In this document: in pieces, positions 38,252 to 47,377 of the stretch | How positions within the stretch are numbered: position 1 is the stretch's first letter | How the letters are laid out: the number at the start of each line of letters is the position of its first letter | Assembly: GCA_022647765.1 (NCBI GenBank) | Contig: JALCLH010000004.1 | Location: 62,001 to 126,000, forward strand | Direction: 5' to 3' | Source: Acidipropionibacterium sp. | GTDB lineage: Bacteria > Actinomycetota > Actinomycetes > Propionibacteriales > Propionibacteriaceae | Length of the DNA: 64,000 nt | Translations under genes and position numbers: made by a program | Notes under the pieces: model-generated | Told to the model about the DNA's origin: nothing | Database searches by the model: none | Seen by the model: only the letters and a program-made list of their open reading frames with translations

Positions 38252-39157
38252 TCACTCTCGGACGTGATCGCGCGGGCTCCGAGGGTGGGTGAGGCCCTCC
38301 CAGAACACCGGTTCGGCAGCGTATTCATCAACGAGCACCGGCAAGATCCGCGCGAACCCACCACCACGGGCAACCGCATCATCGAGCGAGGCGACAACAT
38401 CAAGCATGGACCGCGGCTCGAACTGACCGGCTGCGCGCTTGGCCTTCGTGCGCACATTGTGGGGTGTCGGCCCCGCATCGACAACCGAATGGTGCCACAG
38501 CCGGCTGTGGTGTGCGCACCGGTTCCGTAGGTACACCAGCGACCGGACCCGGTAGGAGAAACCGGCGCGTGCAAGTCCCAGGCTGGTCGCGACGGCATCG
38601 GCCAACTGCCCCTGTGCCCCCTGCTCGATGCACCTGGACAGAGTGCCGAATGACCATGCATCGACCGCTGACCAGATGGGAAGCTCCGTAAATGCGGGGC
38701 CGAGTGGCCCGGAGCTGGCGAAATGCAGGATATGCCGTTCCCTGCTCCGCTCGATGTCGCGCACGCACGCCTCGAGAGGCGATCCGTGGCTACCGGCATC
38801 GGTGTAGAAACCGTCGTCAAGGTAGGAGCACGGACCGAACTGCTGTGCGACGACGTAGGCAGTGTGGGCTCTCAGCAGGACTTCAGCATGCGCGAGCGAA
38901 CCTGCCAGCGCAGAGCGCAACGCCGTATCAGCCTCATAGATCGTCCGGATCACATCGAACGTGGCTCCCGCGCGGAAACTGTCGTCGCCGAGGTGCGGCG
39001 CTTGCTGAAAGTAGCGCGCATAACCCGAGAACCGATAATAGTTCGTAGCTGCGAGGAACGCCCTGCACGCCATTACATCGGAGATCACGAGGCCCCGGCG
39101 CTGGAGGAGTGACACCTGCGCGTCCCACGACAGACTGGGCTTCACACGGCACCTCAT
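38252..39157 (-). CDS. AbiF/AbiD-type abortive infection protein (Abi_2, HEPN RNase-like)
   Basis: About 301 residues. The Abi_2 family pattern is present: an N-terminal QVSLLQRRGLVISD, NYYRFSGYARYF, SLAHAEVLLRAHTAY, and the HEPN catalytic motif R-N-R-C-A-H (R-x4-H) at about 211-216 in SLVYLRNRCAHHSRLW. These are predicted RNA-cleaving growth-arrest toxins that protect against phage. I chose ATG 39157; ATG 39178 lies inside the hairpin upstream. A structured RNA candidate directly precedes it. It sits just past tRNA-fMet, a common spot for accessory genes. Confidence 0.85.
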   Translation of the reverse strand: MRCRVKPSLSWDAQVSLLQRRGLVISDVMACRAFLAATNYYRFSGYARYFQQAPHLGDDSFRAGATFDVIRTIYEADTALRSALAGSLAHAEVLLRAHTAYVVAQQFGPCSYLDDGFYTDAGSHGSPLEACVRDIERSRERHILHFASSGPLGPAFTELPIWSAVDAWSFGTLSRCIEQGAQGQLADAVATSLGLARAGFSYRVRSLVYLRNRCAHHSRLWHHSVVDAGPTPHNVRTKAKRAAGQFEPRSMLDVVASLDDAVARGGGFARILPVLVDEYAAEPVFWEGLTHPRSPRDHVRE

Positions 39158-39161
39158 AACA

Positions 39162-39211
39162 GAAAAGGCCCCTCCCATTTGAGCATCCTTGGAGAGGCTT
39201 GGGAGGGGGGC
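39162..39211 (-). ncRNA. Candidate AbiF-associated structured RNA
   Basis: On the minus strand, just before abiF, CCCCTCCCA (39200-39208) pairs perfectly with TGGGAGGGG (39169-39177), enclosing a 22-nt loop, then comes CCTTTTCTG, a terminator-like U-rich end. A four-base CCUC in the loop could also pair with GAGG at the abiF start. Conserved structured RNAs are reported next to abiF genes and proposed as antitoxins. The exact RNA ends are not known. Confidence 0.5.
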
Positions 39212-39273
39212 GATTAGCTACAGAGTAGCACACTCGTCCGCTCGGTTTGCCATCGTTGACCCGACCATGAGCA

Positions 39274-40629
39274 TCAGTCGGAGGCTCGCCAGACGACCAT
39301 GGCTCCGCTCCCCGACGCCGTGCCGTGTCCCGAAGCCCACCTTGAGACCACCACCGAGACGCTCACCACCAGCAGTGTCGCCGCGCTCATCGCACCCACC
39401 TGGAGCCACGGTCCCCGGGACAGCACCGTCGCGGCGTCCAGATCGAAGGACCGGGCGGCGGCGAGCATCGAGCCGACCGTGACGATGAGCCCGAGCAGGA
39501 TCGCCGAGACGGTGTGAAAGACCCCTTCCAGCAGATCGATCGCGATCAGCTGCCCGTCTCTGGCACCCGCCGCCGTCAGCAGGGCGCCGTCACGCTGCCG
39601 CTGCTGTGCACCCATGGCCAGCACCGCGACGCCGCCCGCCCAGGCCACGAACAGTGCCGGACCGAGGAGGGCGAGGAAGCTGGACGGCGTCACCCCGGAC
39701 GCGCCCGAGGCCCGCCATCCGAAGAACAGTCCCACCAGCCCGATAGCGATGGCGAACGGAAGGGTCGTCGCCGAGGAGCGTCGGGAGTCGACCGCGCAAC
39801 TGCGCCCGGCGACATGCCAGACGACCGACCGGGAGCCGCCCAGCGACCCGAGCATCCTCTCGAAGACCGGAGTGAGCCACGGAGCCACGATGACGACGAG
39901 GGCGAAGAGCGCAAACCCGGCACCGACCGCCTTCAGCGCGGGCCCGTCCTGCCCGGTGGCCCGTACCAGCAGCGCGGCGACCAGGCCGCCCACCGCACCG
40001 AGTGCGAGCAGGACGCGCACCGCCGAGCCGAGTCGAACGGTCCGCGCCCGTGATCCGGGCCCCTCCCGCAGGGCCTGCGCCTCCGGCTCGACCGCGGCCC
40101 GCCGCACCACCCCCGCCGATCCAAGGCAGCAGACGCACGCCGTGATGAGAAGGCATCCCACTCCCCCGCCGACAGACCAGAGGGGCCGTGATCCAGGCAG
40201 CGCCATCTGCTCGCGGATGAGGAGCACGAGCAGAGCACGGCCGGCGGGCACGGCCAGCACCGATCCCGCGAGGCCGGCCACCGCGCCGACGAGGGCGACC
40301 TCGGCCAGCAGGACGCCGCCGGCGGTCGCCGGACGCATGCCGAGCGCCCGCCACAGGCCCAGATCCCTGCGCCGTCGCGAGATCACCAGCCCGCAGACCG
40401 ACAGCAGCACCGACACCGCCGCCATCGCCACGAAGACCAGGCACAGCACCGCGGCCGTTGTCGCCGAGTCGGCGAGCTCCGGCTGGTGGTGGGCGCGCGC
40501 CGAGGCGACCGCGCCATTCACGGCGGCCAGCTCCCCGGAGACCGCCACTGCACAGGCCAGGGCCACCAGGAAGGTCCACGCCCAGTCCGAGAGATGCTGG
40601 GTGAGATCGCGAAGAACAAGACGCGTCAT
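39274..40629 (-). CDS. FtsX/MacB-type ABC transporter permease
   Basis: 451 residues. Two FtsX-like blocks: VAMAAVSVLLSVCGLVISRR with RRRDLGLWRALGMRP (about 68-100), and a repeat with RQRDGALLTAAGARDGQL near 345. Together these give about eight helices. ATG 40629 overlaps the ATPase stop by 4 bp, making an efflux pair. The stop codon is in the same stretch as an antisense Ser-rich frame that I take as a shadow. The substrate is unknown. Confidence 0.85.
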   Translation of the reverse strand: MTRLVLRDLTQHLSDWAWTFLVALACAVAVSGELAAVNGAVASARAHHQPELADSATTAAVLCLVFVAMAAVSVLLSVCGLVISRRRRDLGLWRALGMRPATAGGVLLAEVALVGAVAGLAGSVLAVPAGRALLVLLIREQMALPGSRPLWSVGGGVGCLLITACVCCLGSAGVVRRAAVEPEAQALREGPGSRARTVRLGSAVRVLLALGAVGGLVAALLVRATGQDGPALKAVGAGFALFALVVIVAPWLTPVFERMLGSLGGSRSVVWHVAGRSCAVDSRRSSATTLPFAIAIGLVGLFFGWRASGASGVTPSSFLALLGPALFVAWAGGVAVLAMGAQQRQRDGALLTAAGARDGQLIAIDLLEGVFHTVSAILLGLIVTVGSMLAAARSFDLDAATVLSRGPWLQVGAMSAATLLVVSVSVVVSRWASGHGTASGSGAMVVWRASD

Positions 40630-41426
40630 GCCGCCTCCCCCGCCCCGGCCGACCGCTGCGCCAGCACCGCCGCCGCGACGGCCCCGGGATCCCCGCCGGC
40701 CAGTTCCCCGGTGATCCGGCCAGCCTCCATCACCAGGATCCGGTCGGCACGGCTGGCGGCCTCCGCGTCGTGAGTGACCATGAGCACCGCCGATCCGGCC
40801 GCCGCGGCCTCCCGCAGCCAGCCGAGCACCCGATCCCCGGCCACCAGGTCCAACGACGCCGTCGGCTCGTCGGCGAAGATGAGGGGTGGCCGGGCCGCCA
40901 GCACCCTGGCCACCGCGACCCGAGACCGCTCCCCGCCCGACAGCTCCGCCGGCATCCGGCGGGCCTGGGCAGCCAGACCGACGCGCTCCAGAGCCGCGTC
41001 GACCTCCGCCCTGCGCAGCGGCGCCCCCCGCAGACGCCCCGGAAGGGCGACATTGTCGCGCACGGTGAGCGCCATCACCAGATTGTCGTTCTGGAAGACG
41101 AACCCCACACTGCCGGCCCGCAGCCTGGCCCGCCGTCCGCGCGACAGGCGTCCCAGCTCGGTGCCCATGACGGTCACCGTGCCCGATGTCGGCTCGTCCA
41201 GTCCGGCGGCGCACAGCATGAGGGTGGACTTGCCCGACCCGGAGGCCCCGACGATCGCGGTCATCGTCCCGGCGTCCAGGGTCAGACTCACCCCGCGCAA
41301 CGCCTGTACCGGCGGGGCCGAGCGCCGCGGAGGGCGGAAGGTGCGGGTGAGGTCGCGGATGGTCAGCGGCGCGGGTTGTCGGGAGGGATTGGACGGGTGC
41401 GGGTGGGAGGGATTCTGAATGTCCAT
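40626..41426 (-). CDS. ABC transporter ATPase (LolD/MacB-like)
   Basis: 266 residues. Walker A IVGASGSGKSTLML, Q-loop FVFQNDNLV, signature LSGGERSRVAVARVL, Walker B LIFADEPTASLDL and switch MVTHDAEAA. Start at ATG 41426 or an upstream GTG at 41474; neither has an ideal ribosome site (GGAGG is only 1 nt before the ATG). Confidence 0.88.
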   Translation of the reverse strand: MDIQNPSHPHPSNPSRQPAPLTIRDLTRTFRPPRRSAPPVQALRGVSLTLDAGTMTAIVGASGSGKSTLMLCAAGLDEPTSGTVTVMGTELGRLSRGRRARLRAGSVGFVFQNDNLVMALTVRDNVALPGRLRGAPLRRAEVDAALERVGLAAQARRMPAELSGGERSRVAVARVLAARPPLIFADEPTASLDLVAGDRVLGWLREAAAAGSAVLMVTHDAEAASRADRILVMEAGRITGELAGGDPGAVAAAVLAQRSAGAGEAA

Positions 41427-41581
41427 GCCTCCAGTAGACCGGTCCTCGCCCGCCGAATCAGTGGTGCTGGCCACCGTATCCAGGTGTACTGAACGCTACC
41501 CCGCGACGGTGACCGGATCGTTCCGGTTCCCGCCCGGTTCCGGCCTGTTGCCCCGGACGTGGAAGGGGAAGCATCGCTGAC

Positions 41582-42160
41582 ATGAGCACAGCATTGATCG
41601 TGGTGGACATGCAGGAGTCCTTCCGGCACTCGCCCGAGTGGGCGCAGATCTCGGACCCGAACGTCGTCGGGCGGGTGGGCACCCTGGTGTCCGCTGCGAG
41701 GAGCGGTGGGCATCAGGTGGTCTGGGTGCTGCACGCGAGTCCGGAGTCGGACGGCCCCTTCGATCCGGAGAGCGGGGAGGTCCGGCTGATGGAGGAGTTC
41801 TCCCCGGCCTTGGGCGAGCCGGTGCTCACCAAGACCTCGCGCAACGCGTTCACCACCACCCGGCTCGGGCAGCATCTCACCTCCTCGGGGGTGGACAAGG
41901 TGGTGATCTGCGGGATCCAGACCGAGCAGTGCTGCGAGACCACTGCGCGCCTCGCCGCCGATCTGGGCTACCGGGTGACCTTCGTCACCGAGGCGACGGC
42001 GACCTTCCCCATCCGTCGGCCGGACACCGGAGAGGTGCTGGACGCCGCGGCGGTCATCGAGCGGACGGAGTTCGCGCTGGCCGGGCGCTTCGCCCGGATC
42101 GCGAGGGTGGCCGCGGCCTTCTTCAGCTCCGGAGACGCGACCGTGCGTGAGCCAGAATGA
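41582..42160 (+). CDS. Isochorismatase-family cysteine hydrolase
   Basis: 192 residues. The triad is visible: Asp in TALIVVDMQESF (D9), Lys in VLTKTSRNAF, Cys in CGIQTEQCCETTARLAADLG. Such enzymes hydrolyse small amides or isochorismate; the substrate is not known. It overlaps or abuts the GlxA-type regulator, suggesting joint control. Confidence 0.85.
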   Translation: MSTALIVVDMQESFRHSPEWAQISDPNVVGRVGTLVSAARSGGHQVVWVLHASPESDGPFDPESGEVRLMEEFSPALGEPVLTKTSRNAFTTTRLGQHLTSSGVDKVVICGIQTEQCCETTARLAADLGYRVTFVTEATATFPIRRPDTGEVLDAAAVIERTEFALAGRFARIARVAAAFFSSGDATVREPE

Positions 42161-42164
42161 TCGC

Positions 42165-43136
42165 ATGACGACGTCAGCTGCCGGCCGGGAAGGCCCTGAC
42201 CGGGAAGGCGAATCCCACTCCCCGCGGGTGCTGTTCGTCCTGGCCCCGGGCGTGCAGCTGCTCGACCTCGCGGGGCCCGCGCAGGTTTTCGACACGGTCG
42301 GACAGGTCACCGGCGTCGCCTGGCCGCTCGTCTACCTCGCCGAGACTTCACAGGTCGAGAGCAGCCAGGGACTGCTGGTCTCCGCCCGCGCAGATTGGCC
42401 GGAACTGTCCGCCGACGACATGGTCGTCGTGCCGGGCTGGCGGGCCCGTGACGGCCGATCCGCTCCGCGCCTCACCGCGGAGACGCTGGAGCGGATCGCC
42501 CGCCACCACCAGAGGGGAGGGACGGTGATGAGCGTGTGCGCGGGTGCATTCGCCCTGGCAGCGGCCGGTCTGCTCGACGGACGCCGGGCGACCACCCACC
42601 ACGAGCTGCAGGACGAACTCGCCCGCCGGTATCCCCGGGTGCAGGTCGTGCGCGATGTGCTCTATGTGGAGGACGGACGCGTGCTGACATCGGCGGGCAT
42701 CGCCAGTGGCATCGATCTCGCGCTCCACCTTGTCGCCGAGCGTCTCGGCCCCCGGGTCGCGGCCCGCGTCGCGCGGGCGATGGTCGTCGCCTCCCGCCGC
42801 AATGGCGACGATCCGCAGGAGAGCGCGATGCTGCGCCACCGCAACCATCTCGACGATCTCGTCCATCGCGGCCAGGACCTCATCGACGCGCACTTCACCG
42901 AGCGCCTTCCGCTGGCCGGACTGGCGGCGAGCCTGGCTGTCAGCGAGCGCACCCTCTCCCGCGCCTTCGCGCGAACCATCGGGATGAGCCCGCTGCGCTA
43001 TCAGCGGCTGCTGCGCCTGGAGCGGGCCCAGGCGCTCATCGACGCGGGCGCGACGGTTGAGTCCGCCGCCCACGCGGTCGGCTTCTGTGACGCCCGGATG
43101 CTTCGGCGCCTCCGCGCGAGCCGTAAGCGCGCATGA
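42165..43136 (+). CDS. GlxA-type AraC-family regulator with DJ-1/PfpI-like domain
   Basis: About 323 residues. The N-terminal domain is DJ-1/PfpI-like (FVLAPGVQLLDLAGPAQVFD, MSVCAGAFALAAAGLLDG). Two AraC helix-turn-helix units follow (LPLAGLAASLAVSERTLSRA and ESAAHAVGFCDARMLRRL). A GTG at 42147 is an alternative start. The tail RASRKRA differs from the second copy of this 3' region at 49894-50082, which ends RASL, so the 3' end here has been altered at an island boundary. It probably regulates the upstream hydrolase. Confidence 0.85.
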   Translation: MTTSAAGREGPDREGESHSPRVLFVLAPGVQLLDLAGPAQVFDTVGQVTGVAWPLVYLAETSQVESSQGLLVSARADWPELSADDMVVVPGWRARDGRSAPRLTAETLERIARHHQRGGTVMSVCAGAFALAAAGLLDGRRATTHHELQDELARRYPRVQVVRDVLYVEDGRVLTSAGIASGIDLALHLVAERLGPRVAARVARAMVVASRRNGDDPQESAMLRHRNHLDDLVHRGQDLIDAHFTERLPLAGLAASLAVSERTLSRAFARTIGMSPLRYQRLLRLERAQALIDAGATVESAAHAVGFCDARMLRRLRASRKRA

Positions 43137-43194
43137 AGGCGTGGACGCCCTGGATCATGACCGTGCGCACACGATCCGGATCGACCGGCCCGAA
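43019..43194 (+). repeat. Island-flanking direct repeat, left copy
   Basis: 176 bp comprising the last part of the GlxA-type gene and about 58 bp beyond. It matches 49894-50082 with few substitutions and one 13-base or so gap near the stop codon (right copy has an extra CTGTAGCGCGAGC-like stretch). On the minus strand the end of the repeat encodes VDPDRVRTVMIQGVHAF in both copies, possibly an edge of another gene. Confidence 0.85.
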
Positions 43195-43226
43195 TCGGCC
43201 CGAACGGCGCCGGCAAGTCGACAACA

Positions 43227-44039
43227 ATGCGCATGATCCTCGGCCTGGAGCGGCCCAGCAGCGGCACGGCGACGATCGAAGGGCGGCCCATCGACTCGCT
43301 GCCGGACCCGATGCGCGTCGTGGGGGCCCTGCTCGACGCCGGCGCCATCCACCCGCAGCGCACCGCCGCAGACCATCTGCTCGCCGTGGCCCGGGTCGGC
43401 GACATCCCCGAGGCCCGGGTGCACGAGGTCCTCGACCTCGTGGGACTCGCACACGCCGCACAGCGCCCGGCCGGGCAGTTCTCACTCGGCATGAAGCAAC
43501 GCCTGGGCATCGCCACCGCACTGCTCGGCGACCCCGACATCCTCATCTTCGACGAGCCCCTCAACGGTCTCGACCCCGAAGGCATCCGCTGGGCCCGCAC
43601 CCTCATGCGCGACCTCGCCGCCGAAGGACGCACCGTGCTGTTCTCCAGCCACCTCATGGGCGAAATGGAACTCACCGCCGACCGCCTCGTCGTCATCAAC
43701 CATGGGCATCTGCTCGCCGACCAGACCGTCACGGAGTTCATCGACGAGCACACGACCACATCCACGCTCGTGCGCACCCCCGACCGCGACACGCTGACCC
43801 AGGCGCTGCGGGACACGGGGCTCGATCCGCAGCCCCACGGCGCGGACGGACTGCGCGTCACAAGGACCACGACCGACGCGGTCGGACGCATCGCGGCACA
43901 CGCCGGCATCGGCCTGCTTGAACTCACGCATCACCGGGACGGCCTCGAAGACGCCTTCCTGCGCCTGACCCAGAACCACACAGCAAACACGAACACCCGC
44001 CCAAGTCCACAGAAGCAGTCTTCAGAGGAGGACGCATGA
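43227..44039 (+). CDS. Drug-type ABC transporter ATPase, 5'-truncated
   Basis: BcrA/DrrA-like ATPase with signature FSLGMKQRLGIATALLG, Walker B ILIFDEPLNGLDP and switch LFSSHLMGEM. In the same frame just upstream lies GPNGAGKSTT (43197-43226), the Walker A, but no start codon precedes it before a TGA at 43158. The first usable ATG is 43227, after Walker A. The first 35 or so residues of the family are missing, cut at the repeat boundary at 43195. As it stands it is probably non-functional unless translated from an unusual start. Confidence 0.8.
   Translation: MRMILGLERPSSGTATIEGRPIDSLPDPMRVVGALLDAGAIHPQRTAADHLLAVARVGDIPEARVHEVLDLVGLAHAAQRPAGQFSLGMKQRLGIATALLGDPDILIFDEPLNGLDPEGIRWARTLMRDLAAEGRTVLFSSHLMGEMELTADRLVVINHGHLLADQTVTEFIDEHTTTSTLVRTPDRDTLTQALRDTGLDPQPHGADGLRVTRTTTDAVGRIAAHAGIGLLELTHHRDGLEDAFLRLTQNHTANTNTRPSPQKQSSEEDA
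43231..43270 (+). repeat. 40-bp direct repeat, copy 1 (in ABC ATPase gene)
   Basis: Identical over 40 bp to 47968-48007. It encodes MILGLERPSSGTA of the ATPase. The two copies lie about 4.7 kb apart in the same orientation. Confidence 0.9.
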
Positions 44040-44896
44040 CCGCGTCAACAACATCATTCTCGATCAACGCCTCGGCAGAGCCCGGCACAACCCCGGCTGG
44101 CGGCACCCGAGGCGAGAAGAGGCTCCGTCGGGCATCCATCCGCCGGCTGATCAGAGCCGAATGGGTCAAGCTGCGTTCGGTACGCGGTACCTGGCTGCTC
44201 GCGGGCGGCACGATTCTGTCGACGACCGTGTTCAGTGCGCTCTCCCTCTCCGGCTCGATTGCCGACTGGCAGCAGGGGCTTCCCCCTGGATGGAATGCGA
44301 CCGGGAGCACGCTGCGCGGGACCATCATCGGCCAGGTCATCGTGGCGATGCTCGGGGCCAGTGCAATGAGCAGCGAGTACCGCACGGGAACGATCAGTAC
44401 GACGCTGACGATCGCCCCGCAACGCGGCCGCGTGCTGCTCGCCAAGACCACCGTCACCGGACTCACCGTGCTCGCCACTGCCGCCGTGTCCGTGGCGCTC
44501 AGCTTCGGCGCAGGGCAGGCCATCCTCGCCGGTGCGGGACTGCCGACCGCCCTGCCGATCGGTGCCGGTGCGATCCGGGCCCTGGCGTCCTCCGTCGGCT
44601 ACCTCCTCTGCAGCGGAATCCTCGGTCTCAGCTTCGCGACCATGTCACGCTCCTCCACCGGGGCCCTGGCCATCATGGTCGCGATCTCCCTCGTTGCGCC
44701 GTCCTCACTCAGCGCCCTCCCTGGCCGGCTCGGGGAGTTCCTCGCCAAATACTGGCCCATCAGCGCAGGCATGGATTCGTTCGCCCCGATCCGCGACACT
44801 CCGCTGCCGCCCGTCCTCGGCATCGGCATCATGGCCGGATTCACCCTGTGTTCGGCGCTCGCCTCGCACATCACCCTGCGAGTACGGGACATCTGA
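44036..44896 (+). CDS. ABC-2 type transporter permease
   Basis: 286 residues. A cytoplasmic N-terminus ending RRLIRAEWVKLRSVRGTW is followed by six predicted helices, with SSEYRTGTISTTLTIAPQR between the second and third, the usual pattern of BcrB-like bacitracin/lantibiotic-type efflux permeases. ATG 44036 overlaps the ATPase stop by 4 bp. The partner ATPase lacks its start, so the pump may be dead. Confidence 0.85.
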   Translation: MTASTTSFSINASAEPGTTPAGGTRGEKRLRRASIRRLIRAEWVKLRSVRGTWLLAGGTILSTTVFSALSLSGSIADWQQGLPPGWNATGSTLRGTIIGQVIVAMLGASAMSSEYRTGTISTTLTIAPQRGRVLLAKTTVTGLTVLATAAVSVALSFGAGQAILAGAGLPTALPIGAGAIRALASSVGYLLCSGILGLSFATMSRSSTGALAIMVAISLVAPSSLSALPGRLGEFLAKYWPISAGMDSFAPIRDTPLPPVLGIGIMAGFTLCSALASHITLRVRDI

Positions 44897-44944
44897 ACAC
44901 ATAGGCAAACGGGCAGCAGCTCTCGTCAGCCGCGCCCATCTATC

Positions 44945-45772
44945 TCACTGAACCTCGGATTCTCCTGCTGTTGCGGGTGCGCCGCCGAGCGGGAGATATG
45001 TGCTGGGAGTCTGGCCGGTGATCCGTTTGAATGCGGCGATGAAGGCGCTGGGCTTGCGGTAGCCGACAGCCCTGGCGACGGCCCCCACGGGCATGCCGTT
45101 GCCGAGCAGGGGGATGGCTGCGCGGATGCGGATACTGGTGCGCCATGCGGCGAAGGTCAGGCCCGTTTCGGCGTGGAAGTGCCGCGAGAGCGTGCGCACG
45201 CTGGCATGGACGTTGTCGCCCCATGCGTCAAAGTCCCTCTGGTCGTCCGGGTGGGCGATGAGGTGCTCGGCGATCTGACGGGCCCGCGGATCGGCGGGCA
45301 TCGTGATGTGCAGATGATGCGCGGGCAACGGGGTGAGCAGCTGGAACATGAGCGTCTCAGCCGCCGACCGCGTGGGGTCGCCGGGCGCGATGCGGTGCAG
45401 GTGGTTGATGAGCTCGCCGAGCAGCGGCCCGACGGTGAAGCACGTGGGCTCACTCCAGCCCAAGGGATTGCGTCCGGCGGCGAACGTGACGGTGACCATC
45501 CGCCCGGCATGCAGCACGCTGCCGGAGTGCTCGACGCCGCCGGGCACCCACAGGCCGTAGCCGGGCGGGATCAGCCAGTCTCGGCCCGCGACGCGTCCCA
45601 GCAGCGTGGCGGTCGAGCTCCAGGACAGCATCGGCTCGGGATGGGCATGCAGGTCGAGACGCTCGTGGTCCAGAGCGGTGTCGGGATAGACGTTGAGGAT
45701 CGGCGACGCCGAGGTCTCGCCAGATTTGGCTGATTCAGGGTACTCCTTGTCCTCCATACGCATAACGGTCAT
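44945..45772 (-). CDS. AraC-family regulator with N-terminal cupin
   Basis: 275 residues from ATG 45772, with GAGG 6 nt upstream. The N-terminal cupin (LDLHAHPEPMLSW, IPPGYGLWVPGGVEHSG) is followed by two AraC helix-turn-helix units, the second reading GAVARAVGYRKPSAFIAAFK. It is divergent from the MFS gene with only about 49 bp between starts, so it most likely controls that transporter. Confidence 0.88.
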   Translation of the reverse strand: MTVMRMEDKEYPESAKSGETSASPILNVYPDTALDHERLDLHAHPEPMLSWSSTATLLGRVAGRDWLIPPGYGLWVPGGVEHSGSVLHAGRMVTVTFAAGRNPLGWSEPTCFTVGPLLGELINHLHRIAPGDPTRSAAETLMFQLLTPLPAHHLHITMPADPRARQIAEHLIAHPDDQRDFDAWGDNVHASVRTLSRHFHAETGLTFAAWRTSIRIRAAIPLLGNGMPVGAVARAVGYRKPSAFIAAFKRITGQTPSTYLPLGGAPATAGESEVQ

Positions 45773-45821
45773 TCTAGCCTCGACATGTTGCCATGGCCGA
45801 TCGTAAAGGAGTGCGACCTTG

Positions 45822-47270
45822 ATGGATGATTCACTGACCGGGACCGAGCCGGCCACACGATTCTCTGAGGCGCTGCGGCGGTCAATCTGGGTGCTGATGA
45901 TCGGCGCGTCGCTCTCATTCCTCGACACGACGGTGGTCAACGTCGCCGTGCACAGCCTGTCGACCGACCTCCATGCCGGCCTGGACTCGGTGCAATGGGT
46001 GGTGACCGCCTACCTGCTCGGGCTGGCGGCCGTCATCCCCGCGACCGGCTGGCTCGCCCGCCGCTTCGGGGCCACGCGCGTGTACGTCGCTGCCCTGGCC
46101 CTGTTCACATTCGGCTCGGTGCTGTGCGCATGCTCACCCAGCCTTGGCATGCTCGTCGCGGCCCGGGCGCTGCAAGGCGTCGGCGGCGGGGCCATCATGC
46201 CCGTCGGCACGATCATCTGGACCGCCCAGGCGACCAAGAACCAAATGGGCAAGGTGATCGCGCTGATGTCGATCCCGATCATCCTCGCCCCCGCAATCGG
46301 CCCCGTCCTGGGCGGACTGCTGATCACCGAGATCGGCTGGCAGGCGATCTTCTGGCTCAACGTGCCCTTCGGCGTCCTGGGCATCGTGCTCGTCCTGTGG
46401 CTGCTGCCGACCGACGAGGGCGCAGATGCCGGGCGGTTCGATCTGCCCGGCCTGCTCCTGGCCTCGCTGGGCATCGTGGGCATCACGTACGGTCTGGCAG
46501 AGATCGGCGTCGCCGGCATGCTGGATCCGGCCGCCGGTATCGGATGCGGCATCGGGCTGGCCGCGATCGGCATCTTCATCGCGCACGCGCTGCGCATCAG
46601 GCGGCCGCTGCTGGACGTGCGGCTGTATCGCAGCAGGACGTACACCGCAGCGTCGATCGCCACGCTCGCGCTCGGCGCCGCGAACTACGGCGGCATGATC
46701 CTCATGCCGCTCTACCTGCAGACCGTGCGCGGCGAGGGCGTGATCATCGCCGGCCTCCTGGTTGCACCGACCGCAATCGGGGCGCTGCTCTCGGCGCCGT
46801 TCACCGACCACTGGGGCGCGGGAATCACCTCGTTCGCCGGCGCCGCCACACTGGCCATCGCGACCATCCCGTTCCTGTTCCTGACCACTGCTACGTCCTA
46901 CTGGCTGCTGTGCATCGTGATGGTCGTGCGCGGCATCGGCTTCGGCCTGTCGATCATCCCCACGATGACCGCCGCCTATCAGGCGCTGCGACCCGAGCAG
47001 ATTCCCGACGCCACGCCGCAGCTCAACGTCCTGCAGCGTGTCGGCGGGGCGATCGGCACCACCGTGCTCACCGTTGTACTCGCTGGCCAGCTGCGCCACC
47101 AGGCCACCCCGGCAGCGCAAGCCGCAGGATTCGACACCACATTCTGGTGCGTGCTGGCCATCACCATCATTGCCACCATCCCCACCGTGCTGCTCGCCCA
47201 CGTAGAACGCCGCGCCCGCCCTATGACCAACCCGCCCACGCTCCGAGGAACCACCGATATGAGTCGCTGA
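45822..47270 (+). CDS. MFS drug/proton antiporter, DHA2 (EmrB/QacA) type
   Basis: 482 residues and about 14 helices. Motifs: LDTTVVNVAVHSL (motif D1), GWLARRFGATRVYV (motif A) and PIILAPAIGPVLGGLL (motif C of antiporters). ATG 45822 or TTG 45819; AAAGGAG sits 7-10 nt upstream. Divergent AraC regulator next door. Confidence 0.9.
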   Translation: MDDSLTGTEPATRFSEALRRSIWVLMIGASLSFLDTTVVNVAVHSLSTDLHAGLDSVQWVVTAYLLGLAAVIPATGWLARRFGATRVYVAALALFTFGSVLCACSPSLGMLVAARALQGVGGGAIMPVGTIIWTAQATKNQMGKVIALMSIPIILAPAIGPVLGGLLITEIGWQAIFWLNVPFGVLGIVLVLWLLPTDEGADAGRFDLPGLLLASLGIVGITYGLAEIGVAGMLDPAAGIGCGIGLAAIGIFIAHALRIRRPLLDVRLYRSRTYTAASIATLALGAANYGGMILMPLYLQTVRGEGVIIAGLLVAPTAIGALLSAPFTDHWGAGITSFAGAATLAIATIPFLFLTTATSYWLLCIVMVVRGIGFGLSIIPTMTAAYQALRPEQIPDATPQLNVLQRVGGAIGTTVLTVVLAGQLRHQATPAAQAAGFDTTFWCVLAITIIATIPTVLLAHVERRARPMTNPPTLRGTTDMSR

Positions 47271-47377
47271 TCGGACTGAGCGAAGTCTCCCGAACTTGAG
47301 CCGGAAGTTCGTCAGCTTCCCGCCGCCCAAGATTGATCTATGTCATATAGCTATGGCCGCGAACACGACTTAAATCA

